Made by a program: the position numbers and the translations under genes. A DNA stretch of 64,000 nucleotides from Cellulomonas humilata (GTDB taxonomy: Bacteria; Actinomycetota; Actinomycetes; Actinomycetales; Cellulomonadaceae): contig NZ_JABMCI010000065.1 of the NCBI RefSeq assembly GCF_013359775.1, forward strand, positions 62,001-126,000, read 5' to 3'. The notes under the pieces were generated by a model. That model saw nothing but the letters and a program-made list of their open reading frames with translations. It did no database searches and had not been told where the DNA came from. Position 1 is the first letter of the stretch, and the number at the start of each line of letters is the position of its first letter. This document shows positions 16,699 through 24,620 of this stretch, one piece after another.

Positions 16699-17562
16699 GT
16701 GGGAGCTGCACTGCTGTGCGTGGCCGGTGCCGCGCTGTGCTCGGGGACGGCGATCGTGCTCCAGGCCGTGGCGGTCCGGCGCCTGCCACCGGAGGCGCGG
16801 CTCGACGCCGCCCTGGTCGGCGGGCTCGCGAGGAACCCGGTGTACCTGCTGGCGCTGGTCCTGGTGGCCACGGGGTTCGCCCTGTCGTTCGTCGCCCTCC
16901 GGACCCTCCCCCTGTTCGCCGTCCAGGCCGGGCGGGCGTCCAGCCTGGCCGTCGCTGCCCTCCTCGCCGTGACGGTGCTCGGAGCGCGGCTGCGCTGGAC
17001 GGACTGGCTCGGGCTGGCGGGCGTCGGCACGGGCCTCGTGCTGCTCGCGTCGACGGTCGAGTCCCGGCCGGCGTCGGAGCTGGGTGCCGCCGCGACCTGG
17101 GTGGTCGTCGGAGGGACTGCGGCCCTCGGCGTCGCAGCGGTGCTGACCGCCCTCGGCCCTCCGTCGACGCGCCGTGGGCTCGTGCTCGCGGTGCTCGCCG
17201 GAGGCGCCTTCGCCGTGCTCGCCCTCGGCGCGCGGACAGCCCCGAGCTGGCACCGGGTCGACCTGCTGACCGATCCCCTGGTCTGGTGCGCCGCCGTCAG
17301 CGGCGGGCTCGGCCTCGCGTCCTCGGCGATCGCGCTGCGCCGCGCGCCGGTCGTCGCCGTGACCGCCCTCATGGTCGGGGTGGAGACGGTCACCGGGGCA
17401 CTCCTCGGCATCGTCCTCGCGGGCGACCGTCCGGCCCCCGGATCGGCTGCGGCCGCCGCGTGCGGGTTCGTGCTGGTCCTCGTCGGCGCCGTGGTCGTCG
17501 CCCGGTTCGGGACTCCGGAGACCGTCGCCGCGGCGACCCCCGCTCGCTCCACGGCCCCTTAG
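16699..17562 (+). CDS. DMT-superfamily (EamA-like) membrane protein
   Basis: 287 residues made almost entirely of hydrophobic helices (nine or ten), in two similar halves as in EamA-type transporters. The first helix starts at residue 2, with glycine/alanine-rich packing motifs such as LLLAS and GFVLVLVGAVVVA. GTG 16699 is supported by AAGGG 6 bases upstream. Substrate cannot be read from the sequence. Its position between a polyprenyl-sugar type GT2 and galE/PIG-V genes would suit a lipid-linked sugar flippase-like role, as for ArnE/F relatives, but this is speculative. Its TAG stop overlaps the galE TAA stop on the other strand (TTAG, 17559-17562). Confidence 0.8.
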   Translation: MGAALLCVAGAALCSGTAIVLQAVAVRRLPPEARLDAALVGGLARNPVYLLALVLVATGFALSFVALRTLPLFAVQAGRASSLAVAALLAVTVLGARLRWTDWLGLAGVGTGLVLLASTVESRPASELGAAATWVVVGGTAALGVAAVLTALGPPSTRRGLVLAVLAGGAFAVLALGARTAPSWHRVDLLTDPLVWCAAVSGGLGLASSAIALRRAPVVAVTALMVGVETVTGALLGIVLAGDRPAPGSAAAAACGFVLVLVGAVVVARFGTPETVAAATPARSTAP

Positions 17563-18539
17563 CGGATCGCCCGCGGGCCTGCCTGCCACGACTGCCACGC
17601 GCTCAGCAGGATGTCGGACAGGTCGCTGCGCGCCACCCACCCCAGCTCGTCCCGGGCCCGGTCGACGGCGGCGACGACGCGCGCCGGGTCACCGGCCCGC
17701 GGACCGAGCACCGTGGGCGTGGTGTCCAGCCCGGACACCGCGCCGAGGCGCTCGAGCACCTCGAGGACGGACGCTCCCGTGCCCAGCCCGATGTTGACGG
17801 CGTCCGACAGGGGTCCCCCCCGGTCGAGCCGGTCGAGCGCCACGACGTGCGCCTCGGCGAGGTCGGAGACGTGCACGAAGTCCCGCACGCAGCTGCCGTC
17901 GGGGGTCGGGTACCCCGTGCCGAACACCTCCGGACGCTGGCCCCGTGCGAGCCGGTCCAGGGCGCAGGTCACCAGGTTGGCCACCACGTCGTCGCCGAGC
18001 TCCGGAGCGCCCGCGCCGGCGACGTTGAAGTACCGCAGCGACACCGCTCGCAGGCCCCACGCCCGGGCCGCGGAGCGGACCAGCCACTCCCCGGCCAGCT
18101 TGGTGCGTCCGTAGGGGTTCACGGGCGCGAGCGCGTCGTCCTCGTGCACCAGGTCGTTCGCGGGGCAGCCGTAGACGGCCGCCGACGACGAGAAGACGAT
18201 GCTGGCGACCCCCGCCCGCTCCATCGCGGCGATGACGTGCGCCACGCCGCCGACGTTCTGCTCGAGGTACCAGAGCGGCCGCAGCACCGACTCGTGGACC
18301 CGCTTGCGGGCGGCGAGGTGCACCACCGACGTCACACCGTGCGTGCGCATCGCCCCGGCGAGATGGGGCACGCACCCGGGGTCCGCGAGGTCGAGACGCA
18401 GCAGCGGGACGCCGTCGAGCCGCGCCGCTCGACCCGTGCTCAGGTCGTCGACCACGAGCACGTCCCGCCCGGCAGCACCCAGGACACGCAGGACGTGGCC
18501 GCCGATGTAGCCGGCTCCGCCGGTCACGAGGACGGTCAT
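17559..18539 (-). CDS. galE: UDP-glucose 4-epimerase (extended SDR)
   Basis: 326 residues, typical for GalE. NAD-binding TGGAGYIGGH at 6-15, VDDLSTG after strand 2, the Ser-Tyr-Lys triad in FSSSAAVYG and NPYGRTKLAGE, and the GalE-like RYFNVAGA and RDFVHVSDLA motifs are all present. Interconverts UDP-glucose and UDP-galactose in the cytoplasm, feeding galactosylated envelope glycans. Other UDP-sugar epimerases of the same fold cannot be excluded. The ATG start overlaps the TGA of the upstream mannosyltransferase gene (ATGA, 18536-18539), so the two are co-translated. Confidence 0.9.
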   Translation of the reverse strand: MTVLVTGGAGYIGGHVLRVLGAAGRDVLVVDDLSTGRAARLDGVPLLRLDLADPGCVPHLAGAMRTHGVTSVVHLAARKRVHESVLRPLWYLEQNVGGVAHVIAAMERAGVASIVFSSSAAVYGCPANDLVHEDDALAPVNPYGRTKLAGEWLVRSAARAWGLRAVSLRYFNVAGAGAPELGDDVVANLVTCALDRLARGQRPEVFGTGYPTPDGSCVRDFVHVSDLAEAHVVALDRLDRGGPLSDAVNIGLGTGASVLEVLERLGAVSGLDTTPTVLGPRAGDPARVVAAVDRARDELGWVARSDLSDILLSAWQSWQAGPRAIR

Positions 18540-19768
18540 GAGACCTCGAACGAGATGCCGAACATCACGGTCAGGACCAGCAGGAGCGCTCCGCTCAGGG
18601 CGAGGAGCCCGACCCGGAGCACCGGTGACCTCAGCCCGGCGAGGACGTGCCCGGCCGCGGCGACCACGGGGAACGCGGCCAGGGCGTACCGACCGGTGCC
18701 CATGAAGTCGTCCGTCCCCACGATCGGGATGAGCAGCACCACGACGGCGTAGGCCAGGTAGCCCCACCCGAAGAGCCGCCACACTCGGGGCAGCAGCAGC
18801 ACGGCGAGGACGCAGGCGAGCGCCTGGAGCGTCAGCAGCGCGGCCGTGCGGTAGTGCCCGTCCTGGATCAGCTCGACGTAGCCGAGCTTGAACCACGTGT
18901 GCGGACCGACGCCCTGGTCCCACCCGGGCGCCGACTCGACGTGCACGAACGCCAGCGGGTCGCCGAACGCGAGCCAGAGGTACCCCGACCACGCCACCAG
19001 TCCGAGACCCGACAGGAGCACCCCGAGCTGCCGCGGCCGGACGTCCCGGACGGCCCCGACCAGCTCCCGCCAGCCCACGCGGCCCGGGCCGGGCTCGACC
19101 GACCCCACCAGACCACCCGCCGCCCGGCGGTCCTCGGCCAGGATCTCGAGGGTGCGGACCACCAGGCCCACGACCACCGCGGTCCCGACGGGCCGGCCGG
19201 CGGTCGCGAGGGCGCCGACCACGCCCGCCGCGACGAACCACCGCCGGTCGAGCAGGAGGAAGGAGCCGATCGTGCAGAGCATGAACAGCGAGTCGGCGTA
19301 GACCGCGCCGTACAGGAACATCGCGTACGGGTAGACCAGCAGCACCGCGACGGCGAACGTCGCCGCCCTGCGCGGCAGCCGGTCCCAGGCCCACCGCCCG
19401 AACACCAGGGCGGTCGCCAGCCCGGCCAGCGCACCCAGCAGGGTGCCCGCCACCTGCGCGTCACCCAGGACGGCGCCGAGCGCGCGCACCGTCATCGGGT
19501 AGACGGGGAAGAACGCGATGCTCGACTGCTGCCCGGGGACGTAGTCGTACCCCTCGGTCGCGATCTTCAGGTACCAGCCGGCGTCGTAGTGGAACCAGCC
19601 GTCGAGCCAGGCCGGGCCGGTGAGCGTGGGGTGCACGTCGGGCGACCGGCGGTACGGGTTCGCGAGCGCCACGACCGTGGTGAGCACGGCCGCGACGACG
19701 AGGAACGCGGCGGTGACGGTCTTCCAGGGGTACGGCGCGACCTCCGGGACGGTCGTCGACGACCGCAC
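18536..19768 (-). CDS. PIG-V-like (GT-C) mannosyltransferase
   Basis: 410 residues with about nine membrane helices. The first external loop contains WLDGWFHYDAGWYLKIATEGY, matching the acidic D-x3-Y-L site of PIG-V-type GT-C enzymes, followed by FFPVYPMTVR, also typical of that group. GT-C enzymes use polyprenyl-phosphate sugars outside the membrane, matching the polyprenyl-sugar type GT2 nearby. GTG 19768 is preferred (AGGG about 4-5 bases upstream); an in-frame ATG at 19852 overlaps a -10-like TATGCT and lacks a ribosome-binding site. First gene of an overlapping pair with galE. Confidence 0.78.
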   Translation of the reverse strand: MRSSTTVPEVAPYPWKTVTAAFLVVAAVLTTVVALANPYRRSPDVHPTLTGPAWLDGWFHYDAGWYLKIATEGYDYVPGQQSSIAFFPVYPMTVRALGAVLGDAQVAGTLLGALAGLATALVFGRWAWDRLPRRAATFAVAVLLVYPYAMFLYGAVYADSLFMLCTIGSFLLLDRRWFVAAGVVGALATAGRPVGTAVVVGLVVRTLEILAEDRRAAGGLVGSVEPGPGRVGWRELVGAVRDVRPRQLGVLLSGLGLVAWSGYLWLAFGDPLAFVHVESAPGWDQGVGPHTWFKLGYVELIQDGHYRTAALLTLQALACVLAVLLLPRVWRLFGWGYLAYAVVVLLIPIVGTDDFMGTGRYALAAFPVVAAAGHVLAGLRSPVLRVGLLALSGALLLVLTVMFGISFEVS

Positions 19769-19847
19769 ACCACCCTGGTGTCGGCTCCCCGCGCCCACGT
19801 CGGCCTCCGTGCCCCCCGGCCACTGCCGTGCGCAGTGCCCGGGCCGC

Positions 19848-19853
19848 AGCATA
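19848..19853 (-). promoter_or_regulatory. candidate -10 for the mannosyltransferase-galE pair
   Basis: TATGCT reading leftwards, a strong TANNNT match, giving a start near 19841 and a leader of roughly 70 bases to GTG 19768. It overlaps an in-frame ATG that could be mistaken for the gene start. Confidence 0.4.
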
Positions 19854-19909
19854 GGGCGCGCGAGGCGGCCTCCGTGGACGTTTGGCGCGCGCAGGGAGGG
19901 CCACCACCT

Positions 19910-19915
19910 CACACT
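19910..19915 (+). promoter_or_regulatory. leaderless-type -10 for the glutamate-cysteine ligase gene
   Basis: CACACT (A at position 2, T at 6) followed by exactly 6 bases and the ATG at 19922. There is no Shine-Dalgarno between. Fits a leaderless transcript. Confidence 0.35.
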
Positions 19916-19921
19916 GTTCCG

Positions 19922-21010
19922 ATGCGGACCCTGGGTGTCGAGGAGGAGTTCCTGCTGGTCACGCCCGAGGGGCGGCCCGAGCCGGTGGCGACGACAGTGC
20001 TCCGGCACGCGTCAGCCGTCGAGCAGTCGTCGCCCGACGAGCCGGGCGGCGACCTCGAGAAGGAGTTCAAGCAGGAGCAGATCGAGACCTCGACACCGCC
20101 GCGCGCCGACCTCACCGAGCTCGCGGCCGAGATCCGCGCCGGACGCGCGCGCGCGGACGCGCTCGCCCGACGCGCCGGAGCCCGGATCGCCGCGCTGGCC
20201 GCCGCGCCGCAGGTCGTCGAGTCGACGGTGCTGCCCGACCGGCGGGCGTACGCGATCCGCGCGGAGTTCGGCCGGACGGCACAGGACCAGCTCACGTGCG
20301 GGTGCCACGTGCACGTCTCGATCGACGACCCCGACGAGGGCGTGCGCATCCTCGACCACCTGCGCCCCTGGAACGCGGTGCTGCTGGCGCTGTCCGGCAA
20401 CAGCCCGTCCTGGCAGGGCAGCGCCACGGGGTACGCGTCCTACCGGTCGCAGGTCTGGGGCCGCTGGCCGACCGCGGGACCGACCGCACCGTTCGGGGAC
20501 GCCGCGGGATACCGCTCCGTCGTCGACGAGCTGCTGCGCACCGGGGCGATCCTCGACGAGGGGATGGTCTACTTCGACGCCCGCCTCTCGTCGCGGTACC
20601 CGACGGTGGAGGTGCGCGTCGCGGACGTGTGCCTCGACGCCGAGGACGCCGCGCTCCAGGCGGCCCTGGTGCGCGGGCTCGCGGAGGCGGCGATGGGTGA
20701 GCCGATGCGCCAGCCGCGGACCGAGCTGCTGCGGGCCGCGACCTGGCGGGCCGCGCGGTCCGGGCTCACGGGCGACCTGGTCAGCCCGCTGACCGGGACG
20801 CCGCTGCCGGCCGCGGAGGTCGTCGGGCAGCTCGTCGAGCACGTCCGTCCCGCGCTGGCCGCGGCCGGCGACCTGGAGTGGGTGGAGCGGCACGTGGCCA
20901 CGGTGCTGCGCCGCGGGAACGGCGCGATCCAGCAGCTGGGCTGGCGGGCCCAGGGGGCGGACGACGACGAGGTGGTCCGGCGCGCGGTGGACCGGACGCT
21001 GGCCGGCTAG
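19922..21010 (+). CDS. carboxylate-amine ligase, YbdK-type glutamate-cysteine ligase
   Basis: 362 residues, close to E. coli YbdK (372). Starts with the family signature TLGVEEEFLLV; further conserved parts are QEQIETSTPP, CGCHVHVSI and SRYPTVEVRVADVC. GCS2-family enzymes form gamma-glutamyl amides, typically weak gamma-glutamylcysteine synthesis; in actinobacteria relatives act in mycothiol-independent or ergothioneine-related steps, so the true amine is uncertain. The start ATG lacks a Shine-Dalgarno and appears leaderless. Converges on the flavoprotein gene with a CTAG overlap (21007-21010). Confidence 0.88.
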   Translation: MRTLGVEEEFLLVTPEGRPEPVATTVLRHASAVEQSSPDEPGGDLEKEFKQEQIETSTPPRADLTELAAEIRAGRARADALARRAGARIAALAAAPQVVESTVLPDRRAYAIRAEFGRTAQDQLTCGCHVHVSIDDPDEGVRILDHLRPWNAVLLALSGNSPSWQGSATGYASYRSQVWGRWPTAGPTAPFGDAAGYRSVVDELLRTGAILDEGMVYFDARLSSRYPTVEVRVADVCLDAEDAALQAALVRGLAEAAMGEPMRQPRTELLRAATWRAARSGLTGDLVSPLTGTPLPAAEVVGQLVEHVRPALAAAGDLEWVERHVATVLRRGNGAIQQLGWRAQGADDDEVVRRAVDRTLAG

Positions 21011-22233
21011 AGCAGGTCCCCCAGCGGCACGTCCGGGTCGGACAGCCGGTCGCGGTCGATCACGGCCCGCGACCGGATCAGGGCCTGCACGTCGTCGACC
21101 ACGTCCCAGACGTTCACGTTCATCCCGGCCACCACCCGGCCGGCACGGCGCCAGAACGCGACCAGCTCCCGGTTCGCCAGGTCGCCGCGGACGACGACCT
21201 CGTCGTACCCGTGCGCACCCACGTACCCGACGTACTCCATGCCCAGGTCGAACTGGTCCGTGAAGAAGTACGGCAGCCGGTCGTACGGCTCGTCTGCGCC
21301 GACGATCGTCGCCGCCGCCGTCGAGGGCTGGTGGAGCGCGTTCGCCCAGTGCTCGACGCGCACGTGGGTGCCCAGGAACGGGTGGTGGGCGCGGGCGATG
21401 TCCCCGACCGCCAGCACGTGCGGGTCCGACGCGCGCAGGTGGGCGTCGACGACCACACCGCTCTCCACGCGCAGCCCGGCGGACCTGGCCAGGTCGACCC
21501 GGGGCGCGGCGCCGATGCCGACGACGACCAGGTCCGCGTCGATCACGGTGCCGTCGGCCAGCGCGACCGCTCCGACGTGGGTCCCGGCACCGTCCGCGAC
21601 GATCTCGGAGACGTCGGTGCGCGTGCGCAGGTCGACACCGTTGGCGCGGTGGAGCTCGGCGAACATCGTCGCCAGCTCGGGGCCCAGGACGCGCGCCAGC
21701 GGGAGCGGGTCACGGACCAGGACGCTGACCGCGCACCCGGCGGCGCGCGCCGCGGCGGCGACCTCGAGCCCGATCCACCCCCCGCCCACCACGACGACGC
21801 GGGGAGCTGCACCCAGCAGGGCGCGCAGCCGGTCGCTGTCGTCGAGCGTCCGCAGGTGCACCACGCCCTCGAGCCCCGATCCGGGTACGTCCAGGCGGCG
21901 CGGCTCCGAGCCCGTCGCGAGGACCAGGTGGTCCCATCCCGTGCGGGTGCCCGAGCCGTCGACCACGTCGCGGCCGCCGAGGTCGATCGAGGCGACCGGC
22001 GTGCCCAGCCGCAGGTCGACGTCGTGCGTCGCGTACCAGTCGGGCGGGTGGACGAACGCACCCTCGCGCTCGTCGCTGCCCTGGAGGTAGCCCTTCGACA
22101 GCGGTGGCCGCTCGTACGGGCGCTCCGTCTCGGCGCCGAGCAGGACGACCCGACCGTCGTACCCGCGCTCCCGCAGACCCTCGACCGTCTTCGCGCCCGC
22201 CAGCCCCGCACCCACGACAACGACCTGACTCAT
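21007..22233 (-). CDS. ferredoxin reductase-like FAD/NAD(P)H oxidoreductase
   Basis: 408 residues. FAD Rossmann motif VVVVGAGLAGAKT at the N-terminus, PYERPPLSKGYL, the central NAD(P)-binding VVVVGGGWIGLE, the second FAD motif VLAVGDIA, and the C-terminal reductase domain with YFFTDQFD. This is the class I ferredoxin/rubredoxin reductase family of oxygenase systems. No ferredoxin or oxygenase gene lies beside it, so its partner is elsewhere. ATG 22233 has GGAGAAGG a few bases upstream. The 134-base region to glgX is divergent and would hold promoters for both. Confidence 0.9.
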   Translation of the reverse strand: MSQVVVVGAGLAGAKTVEGLRERGYDGRVVLLGAETERPYERPPLSKGYLQGSDEREGAFVHPPDWYATHDVDLRLGTPVASIDLGGRDVVDGSGTRTGWDHLVLATGSEPRRLDVPGSGLEGVVHLRTLDDSDRLRALLGAAPRVVVVGGGWIGLEVAAAARAAGCAVSVLVRDPLPLARVLGPELATMFAELHRANGVDLRTRTDVSEIVADGAGTHVGAVALADGTVIDADLVVVGIGAAPRVDLARSAGLRVESGVVVDAHLRASDPHVLAVGDIARAHHPFLGTHVRVEHWANALHQPSTAAATIVGADEPYDRLPYFFTDQFDLGMEYVGYVGAHGYDEVVVRGDLANRELVAFWRRAGRVVAGMNVNVWDVVDDVQALIRSRAVIDRDRLSDPDVPLGDLL

Positions 22234-22355
22234 GGCCTTCTCCGCTCTCGTCGGACCAGCGCACCAGGTCGTCGCCCGGAGCGCAACGCCTGGCGGTGTG
22301 GCGAACTCCACGCCGGATCGACGCCGCCCCCCGCGCCGGATGGACGGCTGACTGG

Positions 22356-22361
22356 CACCCT
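22356..22361 (+). promoter_or_regulatory. leaderless-type -10 for glgX
   Basis: CACCCT with 6 bases (GGGCCC) to the ATG at 22368, the same geometry as other leaderless starts in this window. The first base deviates from TANNNT. No Shine-Dalgarno precedes the ATG. Confidence 0.3.
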
Positions 22362-22367
22362 GGGCCC

Positions 22368-24620
22368 ATGCTGATGTGGCCTGGACGCCCCTATCCCTTG
22401 GGCGCCACCTACGACGGGACCGGGACGAACTTCGCCCTGTTCTCGGAGGTGGCCGAACGAGTCGAGCTCTGCCTGATCGCCGAGGACGGCTCCGAGACGC
22501 GGACGGACCTCACCGAGGTCGACGCGTTCGTGTGGCACGGGTACCTGCCGGCGATCACGCCCGGGCAGCGCTACGGCTACCGCGTGCACGGTCCGTACGA
22601 CCCTGCGCAGGGCCAGCGCTGCAACCCGAACAAGCTGCTGCTGGACCCGTACGCCAAGGCGATCGACGGGCAGATCGACGGTGACCCGTCGCTGTACTCC
22701 TACCAGTTCGACGCCCCCGCCGAGCGCAACGACGACGACTCCGCGGCGCACACGATGACCTCCGTCGTCATCAACCCGTACTTCGACTGGGGCCACGACC
22801 GGCCGCCGCAGCACCAGTACCACGAGTCCGTCATCTACGAGGCGCACGTGCGTGGTCTGACGATGCAGCACCCCGCCGTGCCCGAGGAGCTGCGCGGCAC
22901 CTACGCCGGCCTCGCCCACCCGGCGGTCATCGAGCACCTCACGTCGCTCGGCGTGACGGCGGTCGAGCTCATGCCGGTGCACCAGTTCGTCAACGACCCG
23001 TCGCTCGTCGAGAAGGGCCTCTCGAACTACTGGGGCTACAACACCATCGGGTTCTTCGCCCCGCACAACGGCTACGCCGCGTTCCAGCACGCCGGCCAGC
23101 AGGTGCAGGAGTTCAAGGCGATGGTCAAGGAGCTGCACGCCGCCGACATCGAGGTCATCCTCGACGTCGTCTACAACCACACCGCCGAGGGCAACCACCA
23201 GGGCCCCACGCTGAGCTTCCGTGGCCTCGACAACGCCAACTACTACCGGCTCGTCGACGAGGACGAGGCGCACTACTTCGACACCACGGGCACCGGCAAC
23301 TCGCTGCTCATGCGCTCCCCGCACGTGCTCCAGCTGATCATGGACTCGCTGCGCTACTGGGTCCTCGAGATGCACGTCGACGGCTTCCGGTTCGACCTGG
23401 CCGCCACGCTCGCCCGGCAGTTCCACGAGGTCGACCGGCTGTCGGCGTTCTTCGACCTGGTGCACCAGGACCCGGTGGTCTCGCAGGTCAAGCTCATCGC
23501 GGAGCCGTGGGACGTCGGCGACGGCGGCTACCAGGTGGGCGGGTTCCCGCCCCTGTGGTCGGAGTGGAACGGCAAGTACCGCGACACGGTCCGCGACTTC
23601 TGGCGCGGCGAGCCGTCAACGCTCGGTGAGTTCGCGAGCCGGCTGTCGGGCTCGTCCGACCTGTACGAGCACACGGGTCGGCGCCCGATCGCCAGCGTGA
23701 ACTTCTTCACGGCCCACGACGGCTTCACGCTCAACGACCTCGTGTCGTACAACGAGAAGCACAACGAGGCCAACGGCGAGGGCAACAACGACGGCGAGAG
23801 CCACAACCGCTCGTGGAACTGCGGTGTCGAGGGGCCGACGGACGACCCCGGGATCACCACGCTGCGGGCGCGCCAGCGGCGCAACTTCCTCACCACCCTG
23901 CTGCTCTCGCAGGGGGTGCCGATGATCGCGCACGGTGACGAGCTGGGGCGCACCCAGCTGGGCAACAACAACGTCTACTGCCAGGACGGCCCGATCTCCT
24001 GGGTCGACTGGAACCTCGACCAGGACAAGACCGACCTCCTGGAGTTCACGCGTCGGCTCGTGCGGCTCCGCCAGGACCACCCGGTGTTCCGCCGCCGACG
24101 CTTCTTCGCGGGCGAGCCCGACCTCTCGGACGAGTCCGACCTCCTCGACCTGTCCTGGCTCGCACCGGACGGGCACCACATGCCCGACGAGGCCTGGGCC
24201 GCCGACCACGCCCGCGCCGTGATGGTGTTCCTCAACGGCGACGCCATCGCCGAGCCGGACCAGCGCGGCCAGGAGATCGTCGACGACAGCTTCCTCGTCC
24301 TGTTCAACGGGCAGCCCGACTCCGCCACGTTCACCCTCCCGAGCAGCCGGTTCGGGGACACGTGGACCGCGGTCGTGGACACGGACTCGCAGATCGAGGC
24401 GGGGAGCACGGTCGACGCGGGCACCACCCTCGAGCTCCGCGAGAAGTCGATCATCGTGTTCACCCGGCCGTCGATCGCCCCGTCGCCCACGTCGTCGGGC
24501 ATCGGCGCGGTCGCGACGGCGGCGAGTGAGGCGGCCAAGCAGACGAAGGGCCGCGGGCACGGGGAGCCGGCGGACGAGAAGCCGAAGCGCCGGACCACTC
24601 GGCCGCGCCCCAGCGCATGA
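22368..24620 (+). CDS. glgX: glycogen debranching enzyme GlgX/TreX
   Basis: 750 residues. N-terminal CBM48-like domain (YPLGATYDGTGTNFALFSE), then a GH13 isoamylase-type barrel: LDVVYNHTAEG (conserved region I), DGFRFDLAATL with the nucleophile Asp (II), IAEPWD with the acid/base Glu (III) and FFTAHDGFTLND with the third acid (IV). Hydrolyses alpha-1,6 branches of glycogen and releases linear maltodextrins for TreY/TreZ. The last 35 residues are Lys/Arg/Pro-rich and lie outside the usual fold. ATG 22368 chosen; a second Met two codons later is possible. Its TGA overlaps the treY ATG (ATGA), so the three genes form one trehalose-from-glycogen operon. Confidence 0.93.
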   Translation: MLMWPGRPYPLGATYDGTGTNFALFSEVAERVELCLIAEDGSETRTDLTEVDAFVWHGYLPAITPGQRYGYRVHGPYDPAQGQRCNPNKLLLDPYAKAIDGQIDGDPSLYSYQFDAPAERNDDDSAAHTMTSVVINPYFDWGHDRPPQHQYHESVIYEAHVRGLTMQHPAVPEELRGTYAGLAHPAVIEHLTSLGVTAVELMPVHQFVNDPSLVEKGLSNYWGYNTIGFFAPHNGYAAFQHAGQQVQEFKAMVKELHAADIEVILDVVYNHTAEGNHQGPTLSFRGLDNANYYRLVDEDEAHYFDTTGTGNSLLMRSPHVLQLIMDSLRYWVLEMHVDGFRFDLAATLARQFHEVDRLSAFFDLVHQDPVVSQVKLIAEPWDVGDGGYQVGGFPPLWSEWNGKYRDTVRDFWRGEPSTLGEFASRLSGSSDLYEHTGRRPIASVNFFTAHDGFTLNDLVSYNEKHNEANGEGNNDGESHNRSWNCGVEGPTDDPGITTLRARQRRNFLTTLLLSQGVPMIAHGDELGRTQLGNNNVYCQDGPISWVDWNLDQDKTDLLEFTRRLVRLRQDHPVFRRRRFFAGEPDLSDESDLLDLSWLAPDGHHMPDEAWAADHARAVMVFLNGDAIAEPDQRGQEIVDDSFLVLFNGQPDSATFTLPSSRFGDTWTAVVDTDSQIEAGSTVDAGTTLELREKSIIVFTRPSIAPSPTSSGIGAVATAASEAAKQTKGRGHGEPADEKPKRRTTRPRPSA

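Noticed and set aside
22104-22367. Frame extension upstream of glgX
   Set aside because: Would overlap the divergent flavoprotein gene; the CBM48 domain begins right after ATG 22368.
24568-24616. Lys/Arg-rich tail of GlgX considered as a frameshift product
   Set aside because: Frame is continuous and ends by ATGA overlap with treY, so it is a natural tail.
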